Below, one piece after another: positions 34,160 through 41,692 of a stretch of DNA of 64,000 bases. Position numbers and translations under genes: made by a program. The notes below the pieces were generated by a model. That model was given only the letters and a program-made list of their open reading frames with translations. It searched no databases and was not told the DNA's origin. Source of the DNA: Zoogloea sp041917255. GTDB lineage: Bacteria > Pseudomonadota > Gammaproteobacteria > Burkholderiales > Rhodocyclaceae. The stretch lies in assembly GCA_041917255.1 (NCBI GenBank), contig JAYRYA010000020.1, positions 21,532 to 85,531 of the forward strand, read 5' to 3'. Positions within the stretch are counted from its first letter, which is position 1, and the number at the start of each line of letters is the position of its first letter.

Positions 34160-35623
34160 ATGGTAATGGGTTCAGCGGTTCAACACTCCCATCCGCTCAT
34201 GCAGCAGGACACGCTGGGCCGGATCCTGAACGACGTTGCCACCAGCGCCGCGCCAACTGCCATCATCGAGCTGATCCGCTGGCTGGATTCCTTTCACTTT
34301 GAAGGGGAAGTCCCGCTGCCACAGCTTGCCCGTCTGGTTTCCATTCTCGACGAAGCTGCCCAGCCTCAGCTGCGTCAGGCTTCCGGGCTATACCTTTCCA
34401 ACGTCTTCGGCTCCCGCAGTGTGCGCTACAAGGCGCTGGGCCGGGATTTCTACGCCAGCCTCGGGCGTGCCTACGATCTCGTCCTGAGCGGCCTTGCCAC
34501 CGATTTCACCATCGACGCCGCCGATCCGCTGCGGGTCGAGGTGTTGCTGCGGGCGGTGCGCGCGGCTTCCGGTGAGATGAAGTGGGTCGCGTTCGATTAT
34601 CAGGAGCTCGCGCCGGAGGTCTGGCAGCGGGCGATCGCTGCCTATAGCGCAGCGAGCCAGTACGGCGCGCTGAACACGCCGATCAACGTCCGCGAAGGGC
34701 GCGAGACGCGCTCGACCGTCAGCCGCGAATTCATCCGGCTGGTGGCGATGCAATGTGCCAGCCTCGACCAGCTCTCGCCCGACCGCATCGAGGCGACCGA
34801 CAAGCTGGTGCGTTATCTCCAGAATTCCCTGGCGCTGACCAGCGAACCGCGAGGTGGTGGCCAGTTCTTTCTCGATCTGGCGAGCCTTGCTGCGCCTCAG
34901 CGCTGCCTCGCACTGCCCGAGGACGTCCCCCCGACCACACGCTATTTCCGCCCGGCCGACGCGGTGGTGATGTTGGGCGAGCTGCGTCAAAGCGTGGCCG
35001 ACGGCGGGCTCGGGCCACTTTTCGCAGGTATCGGTGTGCCTTCCGTCAGCGGCGCGATCCGCCATCTCTCGCGCCAGTGGGGGCCGGTGCCGCCGATGCG
35101 CCAGTATCGCCGACACCCGGTGCGCGGCGCGCTGGCGCTGGCCACCGGGCTGGGTTTCATCCGCTCACAGATTTCCGGCGATGCCCAGCTGCGTCCGGCG
35201 TCGGCCTGGGCGTTGCGGGACGCGAGCCGCAACGGTTTCGGGGTGATCTCCGGGGCCTTCGACCCCGATGTGTGCCGGGTTGGCGCCCTGGTCGGTGCTC
35301 ACGTGGGCGAGACGGGGCGCTGGGTGCTGGCGCTGGTGCGCAGGGTCCGGTCCGACACCGCAGGCGGAGCCGCGGTGGGAATGCAGACCATCTCCAGCGA
35401 ACCCTATCCGGCGCTGCTCGATGATGGCGCACGTAGCTGGAGCGGCATCCTGTGCGATCCGGTGGTGCGTGGCCGTGCGGTGCGTATTGTCTGCGAGCCG
35501 GGGGCAATGCGCTCGCAGCGGCCGGTGTTCGCCAAGCTGCCGGGACGCACGATCAAGCTGCAGCCAGGCACGGTGCTGGTCAGCGGCCCGGGATATCAGA
35601 TCGTCAGTTGCAATGTTGCCTGA
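34160..35623 (+). CDS. Unknown 487-residue protein, possible PilZ-like C-terminal domain
   Basis: The protein has no signal peptide or membrane helix. Residues about 1-260 are mostly helical and include a pattern of regularly spaced aromatic and Leu residues (ASGLYLSNVFGSRSVRYKALGRDFYASLG). The C-terminal part (about 355-487) is beta-rich and contains RNGFGVISG, VGALVGAHVGETGRWVLALVRRVR and AVGMQTIS. That layout resembles betaproteobacterial PilZ-like c-di-GMP effectors (a polar turn, then W-x-LA-x-VRR). I see no certain RxxxR/DxSxxG pair, so this is only a suggestion. The start at 34160 was picked because the ATG at 34100 falls inside a promoter -10 box. It is a single gene between thyA and the leuA leader region. 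Confidence 0.7.
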   Translation: MVMGSAVQHSHPLMQQDTLGRILNDVATSAAPTAIIELIRWLDSFHFEGEVPLPQLARLVSILDEAAQPQLRQASGLYLSNVFGSRSVRYKALGRDFYASLGRAYDLVLSGLATDFTIDAADPLRVEVLLRAVRAASGEMKWVAFDYQELAPEVWQRAIAAYSAASQYGALNTPINVREGRETRSTVSREFIRLVAMQCASLDQLSPDRIEATDKLVRYLQNSLALTSEPRGGGQFFLDLASLAAPQRCLALPEDVPPTTRYFRPADAVVMLGELRQSVADGGLGPLFAGIGVPSVSGAIRHLSRQWGPVPPMRQYRRHPVRGALALATGLGFIRSQISGDAQLRPASAWALRDASRNGFGVISGAFDPDVCRVGALVGAHVGETGRWVLALVRRVRSDTAGGAAVGMQTISSEPYPALLDDGARSWSGILCDPVVRGRAVRIVCEPGAMRSQRPVFAKLPGRTIKLQPGTVLVSGPGYQIVSCNVA

Positions 35624-35667
35624 CGTGGAAATAGTGGCAAGCTATCAAGTAAATTGGGCCATGATGT

Positions 35668-35696
35668 TTGACGGCCGCCGGCCGTGCTGCTAAGTT
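35668..35696 (+). promoter_or_regulatory. Sigma-70 promoter of the leuA leader
   Basis: TTGACG (35668-35673) and TAAGTT (35691-35696) are spaced by exactly 17 bases. The start of transcription would be about 35702-35704, so the first leader reading frame (ATG at 35704) would begin at or within a base or two of the mRNA 5' end. Confidence 0.65.
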
Positions 35697-35703
35697 ATCG
35701 TCC

Positions 35704-35775
35704 ATGACTTCCGCGCAACAGACCAATCTCTTCTCCCTACTAGCCCTCTCCGGGCTGGGTCTGCTGCTGCCCTAA
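35704..35775 (+). CDS. Leu-rich leader peptide 1 upstream of leuA
   Basis: A 23-residue frame (ATG 35704, TAA 35773-35775) carries eight leucines, including the run SLLALSGLGLLLP. It includes two adjacent CTA codons, rare in GC-rich DNA. No Shine-Dalgarno sequence precedes it, and the promoter puts the mRNA start at the ATG, so it would be leaderless. This is the classic composition of an attenuation leader peptide for a leucine operon. Confidence 0.65.
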   Translation: MTSAQQTNLFSLLALSGLGLLLP

Positions 35776-35869
35776 CGGGCACATCTTTTCTCCCCCTTCC
35801 TGTTGTCGTTCCCCGTCGCCCCTTAAAGGCGAATTGCGTCTTCGTACGCGTTTTGAACGGAGTTTCACC
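35776..35869 (+). promoter_or_regulatory. Pyrimidine-rich leader segment with possible Rho-loading site
   Basis: The stretch about 35785-35822 is nearly all C and T, with few G and no strong hairpin; the best stem has five pairs (35815-35833 region). No T-run terminator is visible. C-rich, G-poor, unstructured RNA is what Rho uses. This suggests Rho-dependent attenuation when the first leader is translated quickly, which is an inference. Confidence 0.4.
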
Positions 35870-36016
35870 ATGTCCACGCTCAATCTGTCCCTGCTGTCCC
35901 TACGACTGCGCCCCGGTTGCCAGGCCACGAGCCCGCGGCAGTCTGGCAGCCCCGTGTCCGCATCCGAACACCCGAACCGAATCCGACGAAAGCAAAGGAC
36001 AAGATCATCATGTTGA
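35870..36016 (+). CDS. Leu-rich leader peptide 2, stop overlapping the leuA start
   Basis: A 48-residue frame has ACGGAG seven bases before its ATG at 35870. Its first 13 residues include six leucines (MSTLNLSLLSLRL), the rest being basic and unlike any known domain. The stop TGA (36014-36016) lies inside leuA, whose ATG is at 36010. Ribosomes finishing this peptide would therefore terminate on the leuA start. It looks like a translated regulatory leader. Confidence 0.6.
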   Translation: MSTLNLSLLSLRLRPGCQATSPRQSGSPVSASEHPNRIRRKQRTRSSC

Positions 36017-37698
36017 AGAATCCGCAAACCAAGTACTCCGCCTTTCCCCCGGTCGCCCTCGCCGACCGCCAGTGGCCCAGCCGCACGATCACGCATCCGC
36101 CGATCTGGATGAGCACCGATCTCCGTGACGGCAATCAGGCCCTCTTCGAACCGATGAATGCCGCCCGCAAGTTGCAGATGTTCCGCAAGCTCGTGGCGAT
36201 CGGCTTCAAGGAAATCGAAGTCGCTTTCCCCTCCGCCTCCCAGACCGATTTCGACTTCGTCCGCCAGCTCATCGAGCAGGGCGAGGTTCCCGGCGACGTG
36301 ACCATCGAGGTCTTGAGCCAGGCCCGCGAGCACCTCATCCGCCGCACGATGGAATCCCTCAAGGGCGCCCGCCGGGCGATCGTCCACATCTACAACGCCA
36401 CCTCGCCGGTGTTCCGCGAGACGGTGTTCGGGATGAGCAAGGACGAGGTCAAGGCGCTTGCCGTGGAGAGCGTCACCCTCGTCAAGCAACTCGCCGCCGA
36501 GCAACCCGAGACCGAATTTGTCCTTGAGTACAGCCCGGAAACCTTCACTGCCACCGAACTCGACTTCGCCAAGGAAGTCTGCGATGCCGTGGTTGCCGCC
36601 TGGGATCCGGCGCCGGGTGAGAAGGTGATCATCAACCTCCCGTCCACCGTGGAAGTAGGTTCGCCCAACTTCTACGCAGACCAGATCGAGTGGATGCACC
36701 GCAATCTTGCCCGCCGCGACCAGATCATCCTCAGCGTGCATCCCCACAACGACCGCGGCACTGCCGTGGCGGCCGCCGAGCTTGCTCAGCTTGCCGGTGC
36801 CGACCGGGTGGAGGGCTGCCTCTTCGGCAATGGCGAACGTACTGGCAACGTGGATCTCGTGACCCTCGCCCTCAACATGTACACCCAGGGCATTCATCCG
36901 GGCCTCGATTTTTCGGACATCAACGACATCGCCCGCGTGGCCGAGGAATGCACCCAGTTGCCGATCCACCCGCGCCACCCGTATGTGGGCGATCTTGTCT
37001 TCACGGCTTTCTCGGGTTCGCACCAGGACGCGATCAAGAAGGGGCTCGAGGTGCAGCAGCCGGGTGCGCAATGGACGGTGCCGTACATGCCCATCGACCC
37101 GCATGACGTGGGCCGCACCTACGATTCGGTGATCCGCGTGAACAGCCAGTCGGGCAAGGGCGGCGTGGCGCACTTGCTCCAGGCTCACTACGGCCTCGTG
37201 ATGCCGCGGCGGATGCAGGTGGAGTTCAGCGCCGCCGTGCAGCGCCTTACCGACGAGACCGGCCAGGAGGTGGACGCCCACCAGTTGTGGACGCTCTTCG
37301 GCCGTGAATACCTCCAGGCCGACGCGCCGATCCGCTACGTGGCCCATCACCTCTTCGAGGCCGGCAGCCGTCAGGGCATCAGCATCGAGGCTGAGGTGAA
37401 CGGCCGCGCGATGGAGTTCGTCGGCGAGGGCAACGGCCCGGTCGAAGCGGCCGTGGCGGCGATCGGCGTGCCGATCCGCGTGCAGAGCTTCGAGGAGCGG
37501 TCGATGGGCGAAGGCGCCGACGCGGCGGCCATGTGCATCGTCGAGGTCGCGATGGAGGGCGTGGCTGGCAGCCGCTTCGGGGCCGGCATGCATCGCAACA
37601 CCGTGACGGCGTCGGTGCAGGCGATCGTCAGCGCCGCCAACCGCGCAGGTGCGCAGGTGGCGGCTGTCGCGGAGGATGCGGAAGGCTGCGCTGTCTGA
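36010..37698 (+). CDS. leuA: 2-isopropylmalate synthase, type 2
   Basis: The 562-residue enzyme condenses acetyl-CoA with 2-ketoisovalerate, the first committed step of leucine synthesis. The TIM barrel begins IWMSTDLRDGNQALFEPM, with catalytic and metal-binding residues there and in SVHPHNDRGTAVAAAEL. The C-terminal allosteric leucine-binding domain spans about 430-562 (GISIEAEVNGRAMEFVGEG). This matches the long LeuA type 2 class. The start at 36010 was chosen because homology starts there and AAAGGA stands upstream. It overlaps leader peptide 2. A terminator follows 24 bases after its stop. Confidence 0.96.
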   Translation: MLKNPQTKYSAFPPVALADRQWPSRTITHPPIWMSTDLRDGNQALFEPMNAARKLQMFRKLVAIGFKEIEVAFPSASQTDFDFVRQLIEQGEVPGDVTIEVLSQAREHLIRRTMESLKGARRAIVHIYNATSPVFRETVFGMSKDEVKALAVESVTLVKQLAAEQPETEFVLEYSPETFTATELDFAKEVCDAVVAAWDPAPGEKVIINLPSTVEVGSPNFYADQIEWMHRNLARRDQIILSVHPHNDRGTAVAAAELAQLAGADRVEGCLFGNGERTGNVDLVTLALNMYTQGIHPGLDFSDINDIARVAEECTQLPIHPRHPYVGDLVFTAFSGSHQDAIKKGLEVQQPGAQWTVPYMPIDPHDVGRTYDSVIRVNSQSGKGGVAHLLQAHYGLVMPRRMQVEFSAAVQRLTDETGQEVDAHQLWTLFGREYLQADAPIRYVAHHLFEAGSRQGISIEAEVNGRAMEFVGEGNGPVEAAVAAIGVPIRVQSFEERSMGEGADAAAMCIVEVAMEGVAGSRFGAGMHRNTVTASVQAIVSAANRAGAQVAAVAEDAEGCAV

Positions 37699-37721
37699 CG
37701 TCTTTTCGGCAGCCTGAAATG

Positions 37722-37751
37722 AAAAACGCCGGGTGTGAGCCCGGCGTTTTT
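37722..37751. terminator. Bidirectional terminator between leuA and metY
   Basis: Arms 37722-37733 and 37740-37751 (AAAAACGCCGGG with its complement) close a six-base loop. The A and T flanks let it act for both converging genes. Confidence 0.88.
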
Positions 37752-37767
37752 CTTGACGCAGCGTCGA

Positions 37768-39051
37768 TCAGACCGCCGCCAGGGACTGATCGAGATCGGC
37801 CAGGATGTCGTCGATGTGCTCGATGCCGATGGACAGGCGGACCATGTCTTCCGACACGCCGGCCTTCTTCATCTCGTCCGGCGACAGCTGGCGGTGGGTG
37901 GTGGAGGCCGGGTGGCAGGCGAGGCTCTTGCTGTCGCCGATGTTCACCAGGCGGGTGACCAGCTTGAGCGCGTCCTGGAAGCGGCCGCCGGCGGCCTTGC
38001 CGTCGCCATCGGCGCTCTTCACGCCGAAGTTGAGGATGCCCGACGCGCGGCCGCCCATGTACTTGTGGACGAGGGCGTTGTCGGTGTGGTCCGGCAGGCC
38101 GGCGTAGTTCACCCAGGCCACCTTGGCGTGGCCCTTGAGGAACTCGGCGACCTTGAGGGTGTTCTCGCAGATGCGGTCCATGCGCAGGGCCAGGGTTTCG
38201 ACGCCCTGCAGGATCAGGAAGGCGTTGAACGGGCTGATCGCGGCGCCCATGTTGCGCAGGGGCACAACGCGGGCACGGCCGATGAAGGCCGCCGGGCCGA
38301 GGGCTTCGGTGTAGACCACGCCGTGGTAGGAGACGTCCGGCTCGTTCAGGCGGCGGAAGCGCTCCTTGTGCTCGGCCCACGGGAACTTGCCGCTATCGAC
38401 GATGATGCCGCCGATGGAAGTGCCGTGGCCGCCCAGGTATTTGGTGAGCGAATGCACCACGATGTCGGCGCCGTGCTCGATGGGGCGGCACAGGTAGGGC
38501 GAGGGCACGGTGTTGTCCACGATCAGCGGGATGCCGTGGGCGTGGGCGATGGCGGCCAGCGCCTCGAAGTCGGTGATGTTGCCCAGCGGGTTGCCGACGG
38601 ATTCGCAGTAGATTGCCTTGGTGCGGGCGTCGATCAGCGGGGCGAAGGACGCCGGGTCGCGGTAGTCGGCAAAGCGCACCTGGATGCCGATCTGCGGCAG
38701 GGTGTGGGCGAACAGGTTGTAGGTGCCGCCGTAGAGCGTGGAGGCCGAGACGATGTTGTCGCCGGCTTCGGCGATGGTCTGGATGGCGTAGGTGATCGCG
38801 GCCATGCCGGACGCCAGCGCGAGGCCGGCAATGCCGCCTTCCATCGCCGCTACCCGGGCTTCGAGCACGGCCTGGGTGGGGTTCATGATGCGGGTGTAAA
38901 TGTTGCCGGCCACCTTCAGGTCGAACAGGTCAGCCCCGTGCTGGGTGTCGTCGAAGGCGTAGGAGGTGGTCTGGTAGATGGGCACGGCCACCGCCTTGGT
39001 GGTCGGGTCCGGGCTGTAGCCACCGTGCACGGCAAGGGTTTCGAGTTTCAT
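37768..39051 (-). CDS. metY: O-acetylhomoserine sulfhydrylase / aminocarboxypropyltransferase
   Basis: The 427-residue PLP enzyme makes homocysteine from O-acetylhomoserine and sulfide. MKLETLAVHGGYSPDP starts the family homology. Lys204 in SLTKYLGGHG forms the Schiff base, and NPTQAVLEARVAAMEGG is the N-terminal PLP-phosphate signature. The ATG at 39051 was selected over the open upstream frame, which has no homology. GGGAGA lies about 12 bases before it. No SAM or SAH riboswitch could be recognised in the upstream region. Confidence 0.94.
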   Translation of the reverse strand: MKLETLAVHGGYSPDPTTKAVAVPIYQTTSYAFDDTQHGADLFDLKVAGNIYTRIMNPTQAVLEARVAAMEGGIAGLALASGMAAITYAIQTIAEAGDNIVSASTLYGGTYNLFAHTLPQIGIQVRFADYRDPASFAPLIDARTKAIYCESVGNPLGNITDFEALAAIAHAHGIPLIVDNTVPSPYLCRPIEHGADIVVHSLTKYLGGHGTSIGGIIVDSGKFPWAEHKERFRRLNEPDVSYHGVVYTEALGPAAFIGRARVVPLRNMGAAISPFNAFLILQGVETLALRMDRICENTLKVAEFLKGHAKVAWVNYAGLPDHTDNALVHKYMGGRASGILNFGVKSADGDGKAAGGRFQDALKLVTRLVNIGDSKSLACHPASTTHRQLSPDEMKKAGVSEDMVRLSIGIEHIDDILADLDQSLAAV

Positions 39052-39253
39052 CTTGATGGGTCTCCCGATTGTTTTATGTAGACGAAGGTGAAAGGTCTGG
39101 CTGATTGCCGCATCCGGGTTTTCCCACGGCCTGTTCCGGGAACAGCCGGGTAGATAATCCTTGGCAAGTCGCGATAATACGCAAAGTTGCGCGCCGTCCG
39201 TCCTGATATTGGGTAATCGGCCGCGGGACACAATAATAAGTGAGGGGACAAAG

Positions 39254-39673
39254 ATGGAACTCAAAGGACGCAATGCGACCTGGCTTGAGCTCGCCGTCGC
39301 GCCGCTGTGGCGCCTCGGCCAGACCCGGGTCCGGGTGCATCCGCTGCAGGGCGGTGGGGAGGGATGCGTTGGCATTACGGTGGACGAACGCTGGCTGTGC
39401 GCCAATGACGGACGCCTTACCGTTTTCGGGTGCCGCGAATCGGCCTCGCGTTTTCTCGACCTGCTTCGTATCGATCACATGGAAGAGGGCGAGCCCTCCG
39501 ATCTTCCGGCAGATTGCGGCTGTTCGGGGGTGCAGTGCATGCGTCTCGGCACGGCCGGGCTGCGCACTTGTGACGGTCTTGGCAAACCGGCGCGTCGGCC
39601 CGATGGGCCCCGGCGCATCGTCATTCAGTCACCGGCCCGCAAGATTTCGCTCAGAAGCGAGTTCATGCGCTGA
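39254..39673 (+). CDS. Small Cys-containing protein, function unknown
   Basis: The 139-residue protein has a good GAGGGG ribosome-binding site eight bases before its ATG. TTGGGT-17-AATAAT (39209-39237) is a possible promoter, though its start point would fall very close to the binding site. Residues 5-75 form an alternating strand/turn pattern (GRNATWLELAVAPLWRLGQT). Six cysteines cluster around 85-115 (DCGCSGVQC ... LRTC), suggesting a metal site. No family is recognised. The 3' end overlaps the converging macro-domain gene by about 49 bases. Confidence 0.55.
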   Translation: MELKGRNATWLELAVAPLWRLGQTRVRVHPLQGGGEGCVGITVDERWLCANDGRLTVFGCRESASRFLDLLRIDHMEEGEPSDLPADCGCSGVQCMRLGTAGLRTCDGLGKPARRPDGPRRIVIQSPARKISLRSEFMR

Positions 39674-40143
39674 TCGAAAGCCATGAGCAGGATCTTGTTC
39701 GGGAGATCCTGCTTGGCCTGCACTTCGCGGCAGGTGGCCACCGCAATCCGCATCGCTTCTTCTGCCGGATAACCGTAGATACCGCAACTGATCGCGGGGA
39801 ATGCAATCGTCCGTACGTCGTGCTCGGCAGCGAGCTTCAGGCTGTTGCGGTAGCAGGCGGCGAGGTGTTCTGCCTCACCATGACGACCGCCACGCCACAA
39901 CGGGCCCACGGTATGGATCACGTAGCGCGCGGGTAGCCGGAAGCCCGGGGTGATGCGCGCCTCGCCCGTCGGACAGCCGCCCAGGGTGGCGCAGTGGGCC
40001 GTGAGTTCCGGTCCGGCCGCCCGGTGGATCGCGCCGTCCACCCCGCCCCCGCCCAGCAGGCTGCTGTTGGCGGCATTCACGATGGCGTCTACCGCTTGTT
40101 GCGTGATGTCGCCGATGCACACCGAAATCCGTCCGTCGTTCAT
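39625..40143 (-). CDS. Macro-domain protein (YmdB-like O-acetyl-ADP-ribose deacetylase)
   Basis: The 172-residue single-domain protein has the ADP-ribose-binding loop NAANSSLLGGGGVDGAIHRA, with the Asn and Asp used in catalysis, and the second loop FPAISCGIYGYP. YmdB-class enzymes hydrolyse O-acetyl-ADP-ribose and remove ADP-ribose from proteins. The length fits the 177-residue E. coli YmdB. It converges with the small Cys-containing gene. Confidence 0.9.
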   Translation of the reverse strand: MNDGRISVCIGDITQQAVDAIVNAANSSLLGGGGVDGAIHRAAGPELTAHCATLGGCPTGEARITPGFRLPARYVIHTVGPLWRGGRHGEAEHLAACYRNSLKLAAEHDVRTIAFPAISCGIYGYPAEEAMRIAVATCREVQAKQDLPNKILLMAFDQRMNSLLSEILRAGD

Positions 40144-40253
40144 CCCTGGGCCCTCCGTCTGAGGCTTGATTGTGGCACGCTGCCGATTGTGATCGCATCT
40201 CGGGCGAGCTTGCGCAGGTATCGCTTGCCTGTGTCCAGCGGTTTGAGTGAAAA

Positions 40254-40266
40254 TAATACGGTATTA
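40254..40266. promoter_or_regulatory. Operator-like palindrome before the ParA/RHH genes
   Basis: TAATAC and GTATTA are perfect inverted arms around a single G, immediately before the first ATG of the operon (40271). Short AT-rich palindromes are typical operators for ribbon-helix-helix repressors, and the second gene of this operon encodes such a domain. Confidence 0.45.
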
Positions 40267-40270
40267 CGCA

Positions 40271-40948
40271 ATGGGGGGCGAAGTGGCTAAGCCGAAGGTG
40301 GTTACCGTTCTGTCCCAGAAGGGTGGGGCTGGCAAGTCGACACTGACGATGCAGCTGGCGGGTGGGCTCGCCAGACGCGGAAAGCGGGTGGCGATCATCG
40401 ATCTCGATCCTCAGGAAAGCGCCCTGCGCTGGGCACATGCGGCGTCGCCTGCTGCGCCTTTCCCTGCGCAGGCGATGCAGCTGGTGGGCGGGGCCGACAC
40501 GCTGGCGTCGGAGATGAAGACGGTGGGGCGGGAGTTCGACGTGATCCTGCTGGATTGTCCGCCGTCCATCGAACACGCTGCCACGCTGGCTTCGCTTCAG
40601 GTGGCGGATGTGGCGCTGGTGCCGGTGGTGCCGAGCCCGACAGATCTGTGGTCCACCAAGGGAGTCGAGCGGCTGATCCTGCAGATTCAGGCAAGCCGCA
40701 AGGGCTTGAAGGCGGCGCTGGTGCCCAACCGGGTGCTGCGCACCAACCTCGCCTGGGATGTGCTCGAAGTGATGCGGGATTTCACCCTCCCGGTGCTGGG
40801 AGCGTCCCTTTCCCAACGTAATGCCTTCGCCCAGAGTGCGGTGGTCGGTGGAACGGTGTATCAGCTTGGCCGGGCCGGCAGCGAAGCCGCACGCGAAGTG
40901 GACAAACTGGTTGTGGAAGTCTTGAAACTGACAGGAGAGAAAACATGA
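40271..40948 (+). CDS. ParA-family ATPase (paired with a ribbon-helix-helix protein)
   Basis: The 225-residue ATPase carries LSQKGGAGKST (Walker A with the signature lysine), VAIIDLDPQESALRWA and LLDCPPSIEHAATLA, as in small ParA proteins of plasmid type. It lacks a separate N-terminal DNA-binding domain. The ATG at 40271 is preferred to the GTG at 40247 because the latter would put an operator-like palindrome inside the gene; a GTG at 40283 with a GGGGGG upstream is also possible. The partner gene overlaps its stop by four bases (ATGA). It differs from the orphan ParA near 9.5 kb. Confidence 0.85.
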   Translation: MGGEVAKPKVVTVLSQKGGAGKSTLTMQLAGGLARRGKRVAIIDLDPQESALRWAHAASPAAPFPAQAMQLVGGADTLASEMKTVGREFDVILLDCPPSIEHAATLASLQVADVALVPVVPSPTDLWSTKGVERLILQIQASRKGLKAALVPNRVLRTNLAWDVLEVMRDFTLPVLGASLSQRNAFAQSAVVGGTVYQLGRAGSEAAREVDKLVVEVLKLTGEKT

Positions 40949-41631
40949 GCACCAAAACCCGGTCGGCGCTGCGTTCGACTTTGCAGCAGGAGAGCGAGGC
41001 GCTCGAAACCCGTCTGCCTGACCCGGTGCCTGCCGAGGCGCCCGTGGCGGCGCCGGCTGAGGCTGTCGAGGTGGCGCCGGTGACTGAGGCTGCCGCGCCT
41101 GAGCCGGCGCCGGTGGTTGAGCCCGCTCCGGTTGTCGAGGCGCCGGTCAAGGCCGAAAAGCCGAAGGCTCCCGTGAAGACCGCGCCCAAGCCGGCAGCCA
41201 GGCCGGCAGCCAAGGCCGCTCCGAAGGCCGCGCAGGCGCCGGCCAAACCCGCCGAAGCGGCAGCGCCGGTCGAAGCCGCTCCGGCCCCGGTCGCCGCCAA
41301 GAAGGCCGTCAAGCCGGCCAAGCCGGCCAAGCCGGTGAAGGTGGAAAAGGTGGAAAAGGTGGAAAAGGCCGCCAAGCCCGCCAAGGTCAAGGCCGAGAAG
41401 GCCGTCAAGGCGGTTCGTGAGAAGGTCGTGCGGGATTCGTTCTCAATGCCCAAGAGCGAACATGCGCAGCTCAAGGCGCTGCGCGAGACGCTCGCCAAGG
41501 CTGGCCGCATCTGCACCAAGTCCGAACTGCTGCGGGCCGGCGTTCAGCTGCTGCTGAAGGAATCGACGGCCAGCAGCAAGGCGCTGGTTGAAGGCCTGGT
41601 GGTGGTGCCGAAGGGCAAGGGCGCGAAGTAA
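40945..41631 (+). CDS. Long-linker protein with C-terminal ribbon-helix-helix domain (candidate ParA partner)
   Basis: The 228-residue protein has three parts: a short polar head (1-26), a long low-complexity linker rich in Ala, Pro, Glu, Val and then Lys (27-155), and a compact C-terminal domain (157-210). The linker changes from acidic to basic and contains PAKPAKP and KVEKVEKVEK repeats. The C-terminal piece (strand RDSFSMP, helix SEHAQLKALRETLAKAG, turn, helix TKSELLRAGVQLLLKES) fits a ribbon-helix-helix fold. The basic PAK-type linker resembles histone H1-like and PhaM-like nucleoid-binding tails. Overlap with the parA-like gene makes it that ATPase's likely partner. Confidence 0.75.
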   Translation: MSTKTRSALRSTLQQESEALETRLPDPVPAEAPVAAPAEAVEVAPVTEAAAPEPAPVVEPAPVVEAPVKAEKPKAPVKTAPKPAARPAAKAAPKAAQAPAKPAEAAAPVEAAPAPVAAKKAVKPAKPAKPVKVEKVEKVEKAAKPAKVKAEKAVKAVREKVVRDSFSMPKSEHAQLKALRETLAKAGRICTKSELLRAGVQLLLKESTASSKALVEGLVVVPKGKGAK

Positions 41632-41652
41632 TCCCGCGCTGGATTATTCCAG

Positions 41653-41689
41653 AAACGGCAACAATGGGTGATCCATTGTTGCCGTTTTT
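41653..41689 (+). terminator. Intrinsic terminator after the ParA/RHH operon
   Basis: Arms 41653-41667 and 41673-41687 (15 pairs) close a GTGAT loop and end in TTTTT. It lies just before the converging pabB-pabC gene stop. Confidence 0.88.
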
Positions 41690-41692
41690 GTG

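Noticed and set aside
39052..39253. Riboswitch (SAM or SAH type) upstream of metY
   Set aside because: I looked for conserved SAH/SAM core patterns on the minus strand and saw none; only ordinary sequence and possible divergent promoters.
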